NCBI GenBank assembly: GCA_023400335.1
Contig: JAEXFF010000206.1
Span: 1-14,552 of the forward strand
Origin: Bacteroidota bacterium
GTDB taxonomy: Bacteria; Bacteroidota; Bacteroidia; Bacteroidales; Marinifilaceae
Direction of reading: 5' to 3'
DNA: 14,552 nt
The notes beneath the pieces are model-generated. The model ran no database searches, was not told the origin of the DNA, and worked only from the letters and a program-made list of their open reading frames with translations. Both the position numbers and the translations under genes were made by a program. Positions within the stretch are counted from its first letter, which is position 1. Each line of letters opens with the position of its first letter. Below, in pieces: positions 6,084 to 14,473 of this stretch.

Positions 6084-7265
6084 ATGATAAAGAGAAATAA
6101 TGTAATTTGGGGTGTAGTTTTGTTGGCTACATTCATAGGCGGATGTAAAAAAGAGAAAGAACCGGAGAGGGTTATTGTGAAAATGGAAAGAGCCGGAACG
6201 GAGAATGTAGAGATATACGGGGAGTATGTCGGACGAATCCGGGCACGGCAATTTGTAGAGGTTCGGGCCAGGGTTGAAGGGTATTTGGAACGTATGCTTT
6301 TTGAAGAAGGGAAGCGGGTAGAGAAAAATCAACCCTTGTTTGTAATCAACCAGGCTCAGTATAAAGCAAGGGCTGATAAAGCGGATGCTCAGCTGAAAAA
6401 GGATTTGGCGCAGGAAGCCAAGGCTGAGCGGGATGTGGAGCGTTTACGTCCGCTGTATGTACAGAAAGCGGCAAGTCAGTTGGATTTGGATAATGCTATA
6501 GCTGCTTATGAAAGTGCGAGGGCAAGTGTTGCCATGAGCCGGGCAGATCTGGCGCAGGCTAATCTTGAATTGAGCTATACTACCGTGAAATCGCCGATTT
6601 CGGGTTATATAAGCGAACGGTATGTGGATATAGGGACGTTGGTGGGACCGGGTTCAAAATCCCTGTTGGCAACTGTAGTGGAAAGTGATGTGGTCCTGGT
6701 CGATTTCAGTCTTACCGCTCAGGACTACCTGCGGAGTCTGCAACGGAATGTCAAATTGGGGGAAAAAGATACCAGCCGTTCCTGGCAGCCCAATATTACA
6801 GTGACCTTAGCGGATAATTCCATATATCCTATCCGCGGGCTGGTGGATTTTGCCGAGCCTCAGGTAGATCCGAAGACAGGTACTTTCAGCGTAAGGGCTG
6901 AATTGGCGAATCCGGAACGGAAATTATTGCCCGGACAGTTCACAAAAGTGAAATTGCTATTGGACGTCCGGGAAAATGCAGTTGTCGTACCGGCAAAATC
7001 AGTCGTTATTGAAAAAGGGGGAGCTTATGTATATGTAGTCCGCAGAGATAGTACGGCTGAAAAACGTTTTATCGAAATTGGACCGGAAGTTGGTAATCAG
7101 GTGGTTGTGGAACGAGGTTTAGGAATGGGAGAAATGGTTATTACAGAAGGATATCATAAGATAACTCCGGGAGTGCTTGTTGTTCAGGAACCGGAAAAGA
7201 CAAATGAAACGGGAAAAGATTCTATTGCCGGTATGATGAGGAAAAGAAAAGGGGGTGAAGCATGA
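6084..7265 (+). CDS. RND efflux periplasmic adaptor (membrane fusion protein), lipoprotein
   Basis: 393-aa AcrA/MexA-family adaptor and first gene of the complete efflux operon. It begins MIKRNNVIWGVVLLATFIGGC, a lipoprotein signal with lipidated Cys21, so it should be anchored and face the periplasm. The lipoyl halves (VEVRARVEGYLERMLFEEGKRVEKNQPLFVI and LSYTTVKSPISGYISERYVDIGTLV) flank an alpha-helical hairpin with DLAQEAKAERDVERLRPLY. The beta-barrel region contains VDFAEPQVDPKTGTFSVRAELANPERKLLPGQFTKVKL. The C-terminus is a short basic tail (MMRKRKGG). Its ATG is preceded immediately by AGG, too close to act as a Shine-Dalgarno, which is ordinary in this phylum. The TGA stop overlaps the pump start codon by 4 bp (ATGA). 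It is clearly a different subgroup from the adaptor at 1381-2508, with a shared domain plan but few identical stretches. Confidence 0.93.
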   Translation: MIKRNNVIWGVVLLATFIGGCKKEKEPERVIVKMERAGTENVEIYGEYVGRIRARQFVEVRARVEGYLERMLFEEGKRVEKNQPLFVINQAQYKARADKADAQLKKDLAQEAKAERDVERLRPLYVQKAASQLDLDNAIAAYESARASVAMSRADLAQANLELSYTTVKSPISGYISERYVDIGTLVGPGSKSLLATVVESDVVLVDFSLTAQDYLRSLQRNVKLGEKDTSRSWQPNITVTLADNSIYPIRGLVDFAEPQVDPKTGTFSVRAELANPERKLLPGQFTKVKLLLDVRENAVVVPAKSVVIEKGGAYVYVVRRDSTAEKRFIEIGPEVGNQVVVERGLGMGEMVITEGYHKITPGVLVVQEPEKTNETGKDSIAGMMRKRKGGEA

Positions 7266-10200
7266 AACCGACATTTTTTATTGACCGGCCGATCTTTTCG
7301 GCTGTATTGTCTATTCTGATTGTGATTGTAGGTTTTATCGGATTGTTTCTATTGCCTGTGGATCAATATCCGCAGATTACCCCTCCTATTGTAAAGGTTT
7401 CTGCTTCCTATCCGGGAGCCAGTGCTGTCACGGTTTCCCAGGCAGTAGCTACTCCGATAGAACAGGAGTTAAACGGAACGCCTGGCATGCTGTATATGGA
7501 GTCGAGTAGCAGTAACTCCGGCGGGCTGACAATTGATATTACCTTTGATATTTCCGCTAATCCGGAATTATCTGCGGTAGAAGTGCAAAACCGGGTTAAA
7601 TTGGCGGAATCGCGTCTGCCGGCGGAAGTCGTACAGAATGGAATAAAAGTTGAAAAACAGTCCGCCAGTCAGCTGATGACGATTTGTTTACGTTCTTCTG
7701 ATTCCCGTTTCGATGAGATTTACCTCAGTAATTTCGCTACGATCAATGTTTTGGATATTTTGAGACGAATTCCGGGAGTCGGGCGGGTATCGAATATCGG
7801 AAGCCGTTATTATGGAATGTGTATTTGGGTAATGCCCGATCGTCTGGCCAATTTCGGACTTACGGTACAGGATTTACAGAATGCTTTGAAGGATCAGAAC
7901 CGGGAATCTGCAGCCGGGGTGTTGGGAATGCAACCGATGGAGGGCGCTGATATCACCATTCCGATTACGACCCAGGGACGTTTGTCTACTGTTCAGGAAT
8001 TCGAAGAGATTGTTGTCCGGGCTAATTCCGACGGATCGCTGATTCGTCTTCGGGATGTGGCCAGAGTTTCCCTGGAAGCTTCTTCTTATGCTACGGAAAG
8101 TGGTATTAATGGAGAGAATGCTGCAGTACTTGGAATCTATATGTTACCGGGAGCCAATGCCATGCAGGTAGCCGAAGATGTGAAAACCGCGATGAAAGAA
8201 ATCAGTCGGGATTTCCCTGAAGGATTGAGTTATGACGTGCCTTTTGATATTACCACTTATATTTCGGAATCAATACATGAAGTATATAAGACTTTATTTG
8301 AAGCTTTAATACTGGTTATTTTAGTGGTTTTCCTGTCCTTGCAAAACTGGAGAGCTTCGCTTGTGCCCTTAGTAGCTGTACCGATTTCATTGGTAGGGAC
8401 TTTCGGGGTAATGATGATTCTGGGCTTTTCTTTGAATATGCTTACGCTTTTAGGATTAGTGCTGGCGATAGGTATTGTTGTCGATGATGCAATCGTCGTC
8501 GTAGAAGCCGTAGAGAGTTATATGGAAAAAGAGGGCTTAAGCCCTTACGAAGCTACCAAAAAAGCGATGCACGGACTGACAGGAGCTTTGGTTGCTACTT
8601 CTTTGGTATTGGCAGCGGTTTTTGTACCGGTAAGTTTCCTGGGAGGAATTACAGGGATGCTCTATCGTCAGTTTGCAGTAACAATAGTCGTATCTGTCTT
8701 AATTTCTTTAGTAGTCGCTTTGACTTTAAGTCCGGCAATGTGCGCTCTCCTGTTGCGTCCGTCTTCCGGGAAAAAGAATAAGGTCTTTCGGAAAATCAAT
8801 CAGTGGCTGGCTACAGGAAACCATAAATACACAGGTTTAGTGGAAAAGGCAAGCCGGAATTCCCGACGGATACTGGCTGGTTTTGGAATGGTCTTAATTG
8901 CTATTTTTGTACTGAACCGGATTGTACCGGGGAGTTTTATTCCGGAAGAAGACCAGGGATATTTTAAAGTAGAATTGGAGTTACCGGAAGGAGCTACTTT
9001 GGAGAGGACGCGGGAGGTGACAAACCGGGCAGTGGACTATGTAAAAAATCATCCGGCAGTTGCTTATGTACAAAATGTTACCGGTAGCAGCCCGCGGGTA
9101 GGAACGAATCAGGCCCGTACGGAACTGACTGTTATTCTCAAATCCTGGGAAAAAAGAAAAGGAAATAAAATGTCAGTGGAGGATGTGATGGCTGATGTGC
9201 GGAAAGAATTTTACCATTATCCGGAAGCGAAAGTATATTTATCAAAACCTCCTGTCATTCCTGGATTAGGGACTTCTGGCGGTTTTGAATTACAGATAGA
9301 AGCCCGTAACGGTGCCTCTTTTGAAAATTTGGTGAGTGCTGTGGATACTTTAATGAAATATGCGGCACAGGAAAAAGCGTTGACCGGCCTTTCGTCCTCT
9401 TTGCAACCGGAGATCCCGCAGCTGTATTTTGATGTGGACAGGGATAAGGCTAAGTTTTTAGGTATACCGATGGCTGATATTTTTTCTACCATGAAGGCTT
9501 ATACCGGGTCAGTCTATGTAAATGATTTTAATATGTTTAACCGGGTATACCGGGTCTATATTCAGGCGGAAGCACCTTACCGTATGCATAAAGACGATAT
9601 CAATCTGTTTTTTGTGCGGGCTTCGTCCGGAGAAATGGTGCCTCTGACCGCTTTAGGGGATGCAACTTATACGACAGGACCCGGGAATATACGTCGGTTT
9701 AATATGTTTACCACTGCTGTTATCCGGGGGGCAGCTGCTCCGGGTTATAGCTCCGGAGAGGCGATGAGGGTGGTGGAAAATATCGCCCAGGAACATTTGT
9801 CAGATAATATCGGGGTGGAATGGAGCGGTCTTTCCTATCAGGAGAAAAAGGCGGAAGGTCAGATGGGTATTATCATGCTACTGGTATTTGTATTCGTTTT
9901 CCTCTTTTTGGCCGCTTTATATGAAAGTTGGCTGGTACCCATAGCTGTCCTGTTGTCTTTGCCCGTAGCTGCGATAGGCGCTTATCTGGGCATATGGGTC
10001 TTTGGTTTAGAGAATGATGTATATTTTCAGATCGGTTTGGTAACTTTAGTAGGGTTGGCTGCTAAAAATGCGATTTTAATCGTCGAGTTTGCACAGGTAG
10101 AAATGCAAAGAGGGGTGGATGCATTAAAGGCTGCTGTAACGGCAGCGAGCTTGCGTTTCCGTCCGATTTTGATGACTTCTCTGGCTTTTGTCTTGGGTAT

Positions 10201-10441
10201 GCTGCCCCTGGTGATGGCTTCTGGCCCGGGATCGGCCAGCCGGCACTCTATCGGTACGGGAGTATTCTTTGGAATGCTCGCAGCTATTACAGTCGGAATT
10301 GTGATGGTACCCTTTTTCTTCGTAATGATTAACCGGGCGAAGAGTAAAATGAAAAATAAATTGCAGACCTTGCATTTAAGGGAAAAATGTGAAGCCCGCA
10401 TTAAAGGGTGGATGAAGGATGTAAAAGATAAAACGAGATAA
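7262..10441 (+). CDS. RND (HAE1/AcrB-type) multidrug efflux pump, inner-membrane subunit
   Basis: 1059-aa resistance-nodulation-division transporter, normal length for AcrB/MexB-like pumps, which export drugs and other amphiphiles by proton antiport as trimers. The N-terminus MKPTFFIDRPIFSAVLSILI forms TM1, followed by a large periplasmic loop (to about residue 335), TM2-6, an amphipathic segment, TM7, a second periplasmic loop, and TM8-12. The proton relay is intact: Asp408 and Asp409 in GIVVDDAIVVVE (AcrB D407/D408) and Lys935 in GLAAKNAILIVE (AcrB K940). Other landmarks are LLPVDQYPQITPPIV, SPAMCALLL, VPGSFIPEEDQGYF, PGLGTSGGFELQIEARNG in the second loop, and GPGSASRHSIGTGVFFGM in TM11. 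A good ribosome site (GGGGGTGAAG) precedes the ATG, and the 4-bp overlap with the adaptor gene suggests coupled translation. It is the only pump gene in the window. Substrates cannot be read from the sequence. Confidence 0.96.
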   Translation: MKPTFFIDRPIFSAVLSILIVIVGFIGLFLLPVDQYPQITPPIVKVSASYPGASAVTVSQAVATPIEQELNGTPGMLYMESSSSNSGGLTIDITFDISANPELSAVEVQNRVKLAESRLPAEVVQNGIKVEKQSASQLMTICLRSSDSRFDEIYLSNFATINVLDILRRIPGVGRVSNIGSRYYGMCIWVMPDRLANFGLTVQDLQNALKDQNRESAAGVLGMQPMEGADITIPITTQGRLSTVQEFEEIVVRANSDGSLIRLRDVARVSLEASSYATESGINGENAAVLGIYMLPGANAMQVAEDVKTAMKEISRDFPEGLSYDVPFDITTYISESIHEVYKTLFEALILVILVVFLSLQNWRASLVPLVAVPISLVGTFGVMMILGFSLNMLTLLGLVLAIGIVVDDAIVVVEAVESYMEKEGLSPYEATKKAMHGLTGALVATSLVLAAVFVPVSFLGGITGMLYRQFAVTIVVSVLISLVVALTLSPAMCALLLRPSSGKKNKVFRKINQWLATGNHKYTGLVEKASRNSRRILAGFGMVLIAIFVLNRIVPGSFIPEEDQGYFKVELELPEGATLERTREVTNRAVDYVKNHPAVAYVQNVTGSSPRVGTNQARTELTVILKSWEKRKGNKMSVEDVMADVRKEFYHYPEAKVYLSKPPVIPGLGTSGGFELQIEARNGASFENLVSAVDTLMKYAAQEKALTGLSSSLQPEIPQLYFDVDRDKAKFLGIPMADIFSTMKAYTGSVYVNDFNMFNRVYRVYIQAEAPYRMHKDDINLFFVRASSGEMVPLTALGDATYTTGPGNIRRFNMFTTAVIRGAAAPGYSSGEAMRVVENIAQEHLSDNIGVEWSGLSYQEKKAEGQMGIIMLLVFVFVFLFLAALYESWLVPIAVLLSLPVAAIGAYLGIWVFGLENDVYFQIGLVTLVGLAAKNAILIVEFAQVEMQRGVDALKAAVTAASLRFRPILMTSLAFVLGMLPLVMASGPGSASRHSIGTGVFFGMLAAITVGIVMVPFFFVMINRAKSKMKNKLQTLHLREKCEARIKGWMKDVKDKTR

Positions 10442-10497
10442 ATCCGGGAAAACTTCGTTTGTGTCTGTACAACGTAAGGAATACGGGAGATTGCTTA

Positions 10498-11910
10498 ATG
10501 AAAAAAGAGATAGATATGAAACAACTATATAAAATCGGAATCAGTTGTGTGCTAGTGGGAATACTGTTCTCTTCCTGCAGGTTAGGGAAAGAATATGTCC
10601 GGCCGGAATTGAAATTACCCTCTGATTTTGAAAAAGGGCAAGTAATCGATTCTGCTTCGGTGAGCGAATTGAAATGGTGGGATTTGTATACGGATACTGT
10701 TTTGCAGGGATTGATACGTAAAGCTTTGGTGTATAATAAAGATATGCAGATGGCTGTTGCCCGTATTAAAGAGACTGAAGCTTCCAAGCGGATTGCCAAG
10801 GCTGATTTATTTCCGAAAGTGGATGTTAGAGCCGGTGCTCAAAGGGACTACGACCGTACGCCGGAGAATACGTTCGAAGCGAAAGGTTTATTGTCTTGGG
10901 AGATCGATCTTTGGGGAAAATTGCGTTGGGGAAATCAGGCGGCTATAGCCGAATATTTACAGACAGTGGAAGGTCAACGGGCTTTACAGATGACTATAAT
11001 TGCCCAGGTGGCTCAGGCTTATTTTGAGTTAAGTGCTTTGGATGAGGAACTGAAAATTGTAAGGCAAACGCTGGAAGCCCGTAAAGAAGGGGTTCATTTG
11101 GCAAAATTACGGTATGAGGGAGGGATGACTTCTGAGACTTCTCTTCGTCAGGCCCAGGTGGAATTAGCCCGGACGGCTACCTTAGTGCCGGATTTGGAAA
11201 GGAAAATCCATCTGAAAGAGAATGATATTTCTTTGCTGACAGGACAGTATCCGGGGCAGATTGCCCGGGGAGAAGGGATACTGAAACAAAATTTACCCCG
11301 TACATTGCCTGCAGGTTTACCTTCTACTTTGCTGGAACGCCGGCCGGATATACGGGAAGCAGAATATAAATTGAAGGCTGCTCATGCGAAAGCGGGGTTG
11401 CAGTATACCAATATGTTTCCCAAGGTGTCTTTGACGGCTCAGTACGGTTTGGAAAATACTCAATGGGAGGGATTTTTTCAGTCTCCTTTCTTTTTCCTGG
11501 GAGGACAAATTCTGGCGCCCTTGTTTAATATGGGAAAAAACAGGGCTCAGCTGAAAGCTGCCCGTGCTGTAGCAGAAAGAGAAGGATATGCTTATGAAAA
11601 AGCTGTCCTCACGGCTTTTAAGGAAGTGAATGATGCGCTGGTTTCCTCCCGGAAAATTGAGGCTATACGGGAATCCCGGGATAGTTTGGAAGAAGCGGCC
11701 CGTTCTTACCTGGACTTGGCAAATTTGCAGTATATCAACGGTGTAATAGGATATATTGATGTATTGGATGCCCAAAGGGGATATTTTGATGCTCAAATCG
11801 GTTTGAATAATGCTGTAAGAGATGAGTTGATAGCAGTCGTCAATCTTTACAAAGTTCTCGGTGGGGGATGGTTACCCGAAAAAGATCCGTCCCGGTATGC
11901 AGATAATTAA
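10498..11910 (+). CDS. TolC/OprM (NodT)-type outer-membrane efflux channel, lipoprotein
   Basis: 470-aa outer-membrane factor that completes the tripartite pump. I start it at ATG 10498, with GGGAGA 7 bp upstream; the frame continues up to a TTG at 10459, which would bury the signal. A second in-frame ATG at 10516 would give a tighter signal peptide and cannot be excluded. The signal ends ILFSSC, then RLGKEYVRPE matches the lipidated OprM-type N-terminus. Further marks are LKWWDLYTDTVLQGLI, LLSWEIDLWGKLRWGN, LSALDEELKIVRQTLEARK, GLPSTLLERRPDIREAEYKL, YTNMFPKVSLTAQYG and the terminal LYKVLGGGW. It lies 56 bp after the pump stop. No terminator hairpin is visible in the 91 bp after its TAA, so readthrough into the next gene is possible. 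Confidence 0.94.
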   Translation: MKKEIDMKQLYKIGISCVLVGILFSSCRLGKEYVRPELKLPSDFEKGQVIDSASVSELKWWDLYTDTVLQGLIRKALVYNKDMQMAVARIKETEASKRIAKADLFPKVDVRAGAQRDYDRTPENTFEAKGLLSWEIDLWGKLRWGNQAAIAEYLQTVEGQRALQMTIIAQVAQAYFELSALDEELKIVRQTLEARKEGVHLAKLRYEGGMTSETSLRQAQVELARTATLVPDLERKIHLKENDISLLTGQYPGQIARGEGILKQNLPRTLPAGLPSTLLERRPDIREAEYKLKAAHAKAGLQYTNMFPKVSLTAQYGLENTQWEGFFQSPFFFLGGQILAPLFNMGKNRAQLKAARAVAEREGYAYEKAVLTAFKEVNDALVSSRKIEAIRESRDSLEEAARSYLDLANLQYINGVIGYIDVLDAQRGYFDAQIGLNNAVRDELIAVVNLYKVLGGGWLPEKDPSRYADN

Positions 11911-11953
11911 ATATTTTTATGATAATTCTCTAACTCTTCAGAATAGGAAAGTA

Positions 11954-11961
11954 TACTTTTG
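11954..11961 (+). promoter_or_regulatory. Candidate -7 element for the metallo-hydrolase gene
   Basis: TACTTTTG matches TAnnTTTG exactly and lies 40 bp before the ATG at 12002, giving a leader of about 33 nt. No clear TTG is found at the -33 distance (TAAC lies there instead), so it may be weak, and the gene might also be read from the efflux operon. Confidence 0.42.
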
Positions 11962-12001
11962 TAAGCAGAATTATGGCGTATAAATGTATTGAAATAAAAG
12001 A

Positions 12002-13000
12002 ATGGGAGAGCATATTTCTTTTCGGAGAAACGAGGGATTGATTACGGTGAAACCGTATTGGAAAGGAAATCCTGTTGTGAAGGGACGGTTTGTAAACCGG
12101 CAACATCATATTACTCATGGGATCGGAAATGTTTTAAAATGGCGTTTTTCTCCCAATCCGCAGCGGAGAGAAAAGAGGCAGGAGAAGTGGGAACCTCAGT
12201 TAAAGTATTTGTATTCCCTGGAAAATATTTCCGGAGATTTTTTGGTATGGCTGGGGCATAATTCTTTTTTTATGCAGATTGCCGGAAAGCGCCTTATGTT
12301 TGACCCGGTTTTTGGAGATATTCCTTTTGTGAGGCGCCGTAGTAAATTGCCTGTAGATCCTGCAATTTTTAAAAATATAGATTATCTTCTGCTGAGCCAT
12401 GATCATTTTGATCATTTGGATAAAAAAAGTATAACCCGTCTATACAGGAATAATCCCCAAATGAACGTTTTTTGCGGGTTAGGAATGGGAGAACTTTTAA
12501 AAGGATGGTTTCCCGGTCTGAAAGTAATAGAAGCGGGTTGGTATCAGCAAATAGAAGATAAAGGATTAAAAATTACGTTTTTGCCGGCCCAGCATTGGAG
12601 TAAGCGGTCAGTACACGACGGCGGACAGCGTCTGTGGGGGGCTTTTATGATACAGGGAAATGGGATTTCTTTATATTATAGCGGGGATACAGGTTATTCC
12701 AACCATTTTACAGAAATACCAGAACTTTTTGGTGCTCCGGATTATGCTTTATTGGGGATAGGAGCTTATAAGCCCCGCTGGTTTATGCAACCCAATCATA
12801 TTTCTCCTTATGATTCTTTAACTGCTTCTGCTGAAATGCAGGCCCGGATGACGATCCCTATGCATTATGGAACTTTTGACCTTTCCGATGAACCTCTGAG
12901 CGATCCTCCAAAGGTATTTGCCGAAGAAGCCCGGAAACGGAATATTCCGGTTGCAGTCCCGGCTTTGGGTGAAATTGTCAAACTGGAGAAAAAAAGATAA
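12002..13000 (+). CDS. MBL-fold metallo-hydrolase, NAPE-PLD/UlaG-like (COG2220 type)
   Basis: 332-aa metallo-beta-lactamase-fold hydrolase. The metal site is complete: HDHFDH (His133, His135, Asp137, His138), His198 in PAQHWS, Asp229 in SGDTGYS and His288 in MHYGTF; PNHIS (His266) is also typical of the family. The segments KGNPVVKGRFVN near the start, FLVWLGHNSFFMQIAGKRLMFDPVFG, GWYQQ and GIGAYKPRWFMQPNHISPYD are hallmarks of the bacterial relatives of N-acylphosphatidylethanolamine phospholipase D, suggesting a phosphodiester or lactone substrate. The actual substrate is unknown and the lipid link is by family only. No signal peptide or membrane segment is seen, so it should be cytoplasmic, perhaps membrane-associated. 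ATG 12002 adds about 15 residues before the conserved part; a GTG at 12047 is the alternative start. It lies 91 bp after the channel gene and ends in its own hairpin. Confidence 0.9.
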   Translation: MGEHISFRRNEGLITVKPYWKGNPVVKGRFVNRQHHITHGIGNVLKWRFSPNPQRREKRQEKWEPQLKYLYSLENISGDFLVWLGHNSFFMQIAGKRLMFDPVFGDIPFVRRRSKLPVDPAIFKNIDYLLLSHDHFDHLDKKSITRLYRNNPQMNVFCGLGMGELLKGWFPGLKVIEAGWYQQIEDKGLKITFLPAQHWSKRSVHDGGQRLWGAFMIQGNGISLYYSGDTGYSNHFTEIPELFGAPDYALLGIGAYKPRWFMQPNHISPYDSLTASAEMQARMTIPMHYGTFDLSDEPLSDPPKVFAEEARKRNIPVAVPALGEIVKLEKKR

Positions 13001-13024
13001 GCAGGTAGATTTGTCCTGCTTGTC
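12996..13024 (+). terminator. Intrinsic terminator of the metallo-hydrolase gene
   Basis: GATAAGCAGG (12996-13005) pairs with CCTGCTTGTC (13015-13024) to form a 10-bp stem with one G-U pair and a 9-nt loop, followed by a T-rich tract (TCTTCTCTTT). The stop codon TAA (12998-13000) is inside the left arm. Confidence 0.65.
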
Positions 13025-13380
13025 TCTTCTCTTTACTATGACTAAGGTATTTGTGGGTGAGGCTTAAAATAGAGATGCCCATAAGGCTCATTTCCAGAAT
13101 GGGAATTTTTCATTTTGTTCTATCTGAAGAATCCTGACTGGGAAAAGGGGTTTTGAATACCTGTTCGTTCGCCCGCTTATTTCCCTTTCTTTTTTTCTGT
13201 TGTTTGGAAAAAGGTGGCCAATTTTGTTATAGCTTTAACAGCTTAAAACAAGCTTCCTGAATCTACCATCTGGAAATTACCGGTTTTTTCTTTCTCATTT
13301 CCCGAAAAGTCTTTACATTTGAATTCTTCCTATAAATTGATAAATTTTTAGGAAATTTTATTTCTTCAAACCAAAGCATT
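13001..13380. other. Intergenic region between the metallo-hydrolase and the phosphatase-fold lipoprotein genes
   Basis: 380 bp without a supportable gene on either strand. It begins with the right part of the terminator hairpin and ends with a candidate promoter (13291-13321) and a leader of about 50 nt. The central part, about 13040-13280, holds scattered short AGCTT repeats (13232-13256) but no stable hairpin, promoter or RNA gene I can defend. Confidence 0.6.
13291..13321 (+). promoter_or_regulatory. Candidate Bacteroidetes promoter for the phosphatase-fold lipoprotein
   Basis: TTTC (13291-13294; consensus TTTG) is followed after exactly 19 bp by TACATTTG (13314-13321), an exact TAnnTTTG. 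The transcript start would be near 13328, giving an AT-rich leader of about 53 nt. This is the best two-part promoter match in the window. Confidence 0.5.
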
Positions 13381-14235
13381 ATGAGAAACACTTTATTTAT
13401 TTTAGGTTTGTTATTTCTGTTAGGAGCTTGCAATCAGAAACCGCAAAAAGCTGATTTAAAAATTATGAGTTTTAATGTCCGGTATGATACTCCCCGGGAC
13501 AGTATGAATAATTGGCAATACCGGAAAGAGGAGGTGGGTAAAATGTTGAATTATTATGCTCCGGATATTGTGGGGATGCAGGAAGTATTGCATAATCAGT
13601 TAGAAGATATAAAATCGTATTTGCCGCAATATACTGCTTTAGGAGTTGGACGGGAAGATGGCAGGGAAAAAGGAGAATTTAATCCTTTGTTTTTTAAAAC
13701 GGATCGTTTTGAACTGATAAAAAGTGGAAATTTTAGTTTGAGTGAAACGCCTGAAGTCATCGGAGTAAAAGGATGGGATGCTGTTTGTAAGCGTATTGCT
13801 ACTTGGGCTGTTTTAAAAGATAAAGCAAGTGGAATAGAATTCATGGCTTTAAATACTCATCTGGATCATAAAGGAGAAACGGCCCGGAAGGAAAGTGCCC
13901 GTTTATTGGTAAATCAATTGGCAACTTTAGCAGAAACTCGTCCGTTTGTTATGACCGGAGATTTTAATACAACTCCGGATTCAGCTATTATTGCCCTTTT
14001 GACGGAGGAGGGAAAAGTAAAGAATGCCAAATTAGAAGCTGCTCTGGTGTATGGACCCGAGTGGACATTCCACGATTTCGGCAGACTTGCTTTACCGGAA
14101 AGAATGTGGATTGATTATATTTTTATTTCACCGGGTATACAAGTAAAAACATTCCGGAATATCACGGATGTTCCGGATACCGTTTTTTTGTCCGACCATA
14201 ATCCGGTTCTTTCAGAGATAACTGTTTTAAGGTGA
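13381..14235 (+). CDS. Endonuclease/exonuclease/phosphatase (EEP) family lipoprotein
   Basis: 284-aa phosphodiesterase-fold protein with a lipoprotein signal (MRNTLFILGLLFLLGAC, Cys17), so it should be anchored in the periplasm or outer membrane, not act on chromosomal DNA. All EEP catalytic motifs are present: SFNVRYD (Asn32), MQEV (metal-binding Glu68), LNTHLDH (His160), GDFNTTPD (Asp194, Asn196), WIDYIF (Asp245) and SDHNPV (Asp272, His273). Length and order match the short exported EEP group common in Bacteroidetes, whose members act on phosphodiesters or phosphomonoesters in nucleic acids, inositol phosphates or lipids; the substrate here is unknown. The ATG at 13381 is fixed by the signal peptide. 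It appears monocistronic, with its own promoter candidate and no close downstream gene on the same strand. Confidence 0.9.
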   Translation: MRNTLFILGLLFLLGACNQKPQKADLKIMSFNVRYDTPRDSMNNWQYRKEEVGKMLNYYAPDIVGMQEVLHNQLEDIKSYLPQYTALGVGREDGREKGEFNPLFFKTDRFELIKSGNFSLSETPEVIGVKGWDAVCKRIATWAVLKDKASGIEFMALNTHLDHKGETARKESARLLVNQLATLAETRPFVMTGDFNTTPDSAIIALLTEEGKVKNAKLEAALVYGPEWTFHDFGRLALPERMWIDYIFISPGIQVKTFRNITDVPDTVFLSDHNPVLSEITVLR

Positions 14236-14473
14236 AAGTGTCCGTAATGTCAAGGTGGAGAACTAACTTATCAAATAGAATCAGACCTTTTTAATAGGCA
14301 AAAAAGAATATCCGAAAGATCATTTTGTGGAGGAGCAAATGAATAGGACGCAGGAAAGGAACAAACGTCTTTAACTCCTCTATGAATCAAAACTTTGCGA
14401 TAAATCCATTGTGAAACAAATATTCATCCGGGAAAGAAAAATGCTGTTTGGAGGAGAATTTCCCGGATGTTCT
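14236..14473. other. Gap between the phosphatase-fold gene and the convergent right-edge gene
   Basis: 238 bp with no supportable complete gene. One frame is open without a start codon from 14279 to a TAA at 14374 and has a charged, protein-like reading, but it is only 31 codons. A purine-rich GGAGGAG block (14329-14335) can pair with CTCCTCT near 14375-14381. The strong inverted repeat at 14425-14469 is listed as a terminator. Confidence 0.5.
14425..14469. terminator. Perfect 11-bp inverted repeat, probable bidirectional terminator
   Basis: CATCCGGGAAA (14425-14435) and TTTCCCGGATG (14459-14469) are perfect inverted copies around a 23-nt spacer. The repeat lies 5 bp beyond the stop of the leftward right-edge gene and 190 bp past the phosphatase-fold gene, that is, between convergent genes. 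T-rich sequence follows in both directions but without a clean T run, and the loop is long, so efficiency is uncertain. Confidence 0.5.

Noticed and set aside
5765..6136. 123-codon leftward open frame over the divergent intergenic region
   Set aside because: It overlaps the start of the adaptor gene and the promoter signals, has no recognisable domain or plausible ribosome site, and reads as low-complexity AT-driven sequence.
10459..10497. Upstream TTG start for the second channel
   Set aside because: It lacks a ribosome site and would bury the signal peptide; ATG 10498 has GGGAGA 7 bp upstream.
10401..10799. 132-codon leftward frame over the pump-channel junction
   Set aside because: It is antisense to two well-supported genes and shows no domain or signal; it mirrors their codon pattern.
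14339..14374. Short frame behind a strong GGAGGAG ribosome-site-like sequence
   Set aside because: It is only 11 codons, the spacing to the ATG is 3 bases, and strong Shine-Dalgarno sequences are not a reliable start signal in this phylum.
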